Positions 63,886 through 64,000 of a DNA stretch of 64,000 nucleotides are shown here, piece after piece. Source of the DNA: Coriobacteriaceae bacterium (GTDB lineage Bacteria; Actinomycetota; Coriobacteriia; Coriobacteriales; Coriobacteriaceae); NCBI GenBank assembly GCA_902364645.1, contig CABJEP010000008.1:1-64000 (forward strand), given 5' to 3'. Within the stretch, counting starts at the first letter, position 1. Each line of letters begins with the position of its first letter. Made by a program: the position numbers and the translations under genes. The notes below the pieces were generated by a model. The model made no database searches. It worked only from the letters and a program-made list of their open reading frames with translations, and was not told the DNA's origin.

Positions 63886-64000
63886 TTAGCAAGCTAAATC
63901 GCGCAAAGCTTCAATCGCGGCGTCAACTTCCTCGTCCGTGTTGAAATACCCAAACGAGAAGCGAACGACACCCTGGCGCTCGGTCCCCAACGCGCGGTGC
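63886..64000 (-). CDS. Cysteine desulfurase-like protein, 3' end only
   Basis: The last 37 codons read HRALGTERQGVVRFSFGYFNTDEEVDAAIEALRDLAC before TAA. VVRFSFGYFNTDEEVDAAI is the C-terminal signature of class V aminotransferases such as NifS/SufS cysteine desulfurases (the RxSxxxxNTxEE pattern). The catalytic part lies outside the window, so the exact enzyme and any link to selenium supply are unknown. Confidence 0.75.
   Translation of the reverse strand, partial: HRALGTERQGVVRFSFGYFNTDEEVDAAIEALRDLAC

Overview
The window looks like a chromosome segment of a gut Coriobacteriia actinobacterium, most likely Collinsella or a close relative. This rests on high-GC, strongly biased codon use in the core genes, an actinobacterial tig-clpP-clpX block, and a selenium-dependent formate hydrogenlyase. 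Species cannot be fixed from sequence reading alone. Most genes are on the minus strand.

Layout. (1) 1-3.9 kb is accessory debris: a nonsense-broken transglutaminase-type surface protein, a low-GC gene resembling DUF2806 proteins, and IS30 and IS256 transposase remnants. (2) 4-14.8 kb is an exopolysaccharide or capsule operon read right to left: a LoaP/NusG-type antiterminator, initiating sugar transferase, three glycosyltransferases, a Wzy-like polymerase, a nitroreductase-like protein, a polysaccharide pyruvyl transferase family protein, a Wzx-like flippase and WecB. Its putative promoter lies inside a 122-bp segment bounded by perfect 15-bp inverted repeats, the layout of an invertible promoter. 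(3) 14.9-36.7 kb is mostly housekeeping: thrS, a GlpA-like oxidoreductase trio, a proline peptidase, folC, valS, clpX, clpP, tig, tRNA-Leu, a fused molybdenum hydroxylase with its FAD subunit, and gdhA. (4) 37-44 kb is a selenium and molybdenum block: a DUF3343 Se/S-carrier-like gene, mobA, tRNA-Sec, selB, selA and a molybdopterin oxidoreductase. (5) 44-59.5 kb is a complete Hyf-type (FHL-2-like) formate hydrogenlyase operon: hydN-like, fdhF with an in-frame UGA, hyfA to hyfI, hycH-like, hycI and a formate channel. (6) 59.9-64 kb holds a RelB/PIN-type toxin-antitoxin pair, an AbiEi/endonuclease-like gene, tRNA-Gly, tRNA-Pro, brnQ and the 3' end of a cysteine desulfurase-like gene.

The parts fit together. 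SelA, SelB and tRNA-Sec supply selenocysteine for FdhF at a UGA followed by a SECIS-like hairpin, MobA supplies the bis-MGD cofactor, HycI and HycH mature the [NiFe] subunit, and FocA moves formate. The intergenic DNA is rich in palindromes. These include five copies of one about 60-bp family, a pair of nested palindromes flanking valS, a 37-bp perfect inverted repeat, and a striking array of ten 15-bp repeats in alternating orientation at 40-bp intervals.

The most interesting candidates are the putative invertible promoter driving LoaP and the polysaccharide operon, its G-tract and hairpin leader, and the 40-bp-phased alternating repeat array. All calls were made by reading; no alignment or folding was run.
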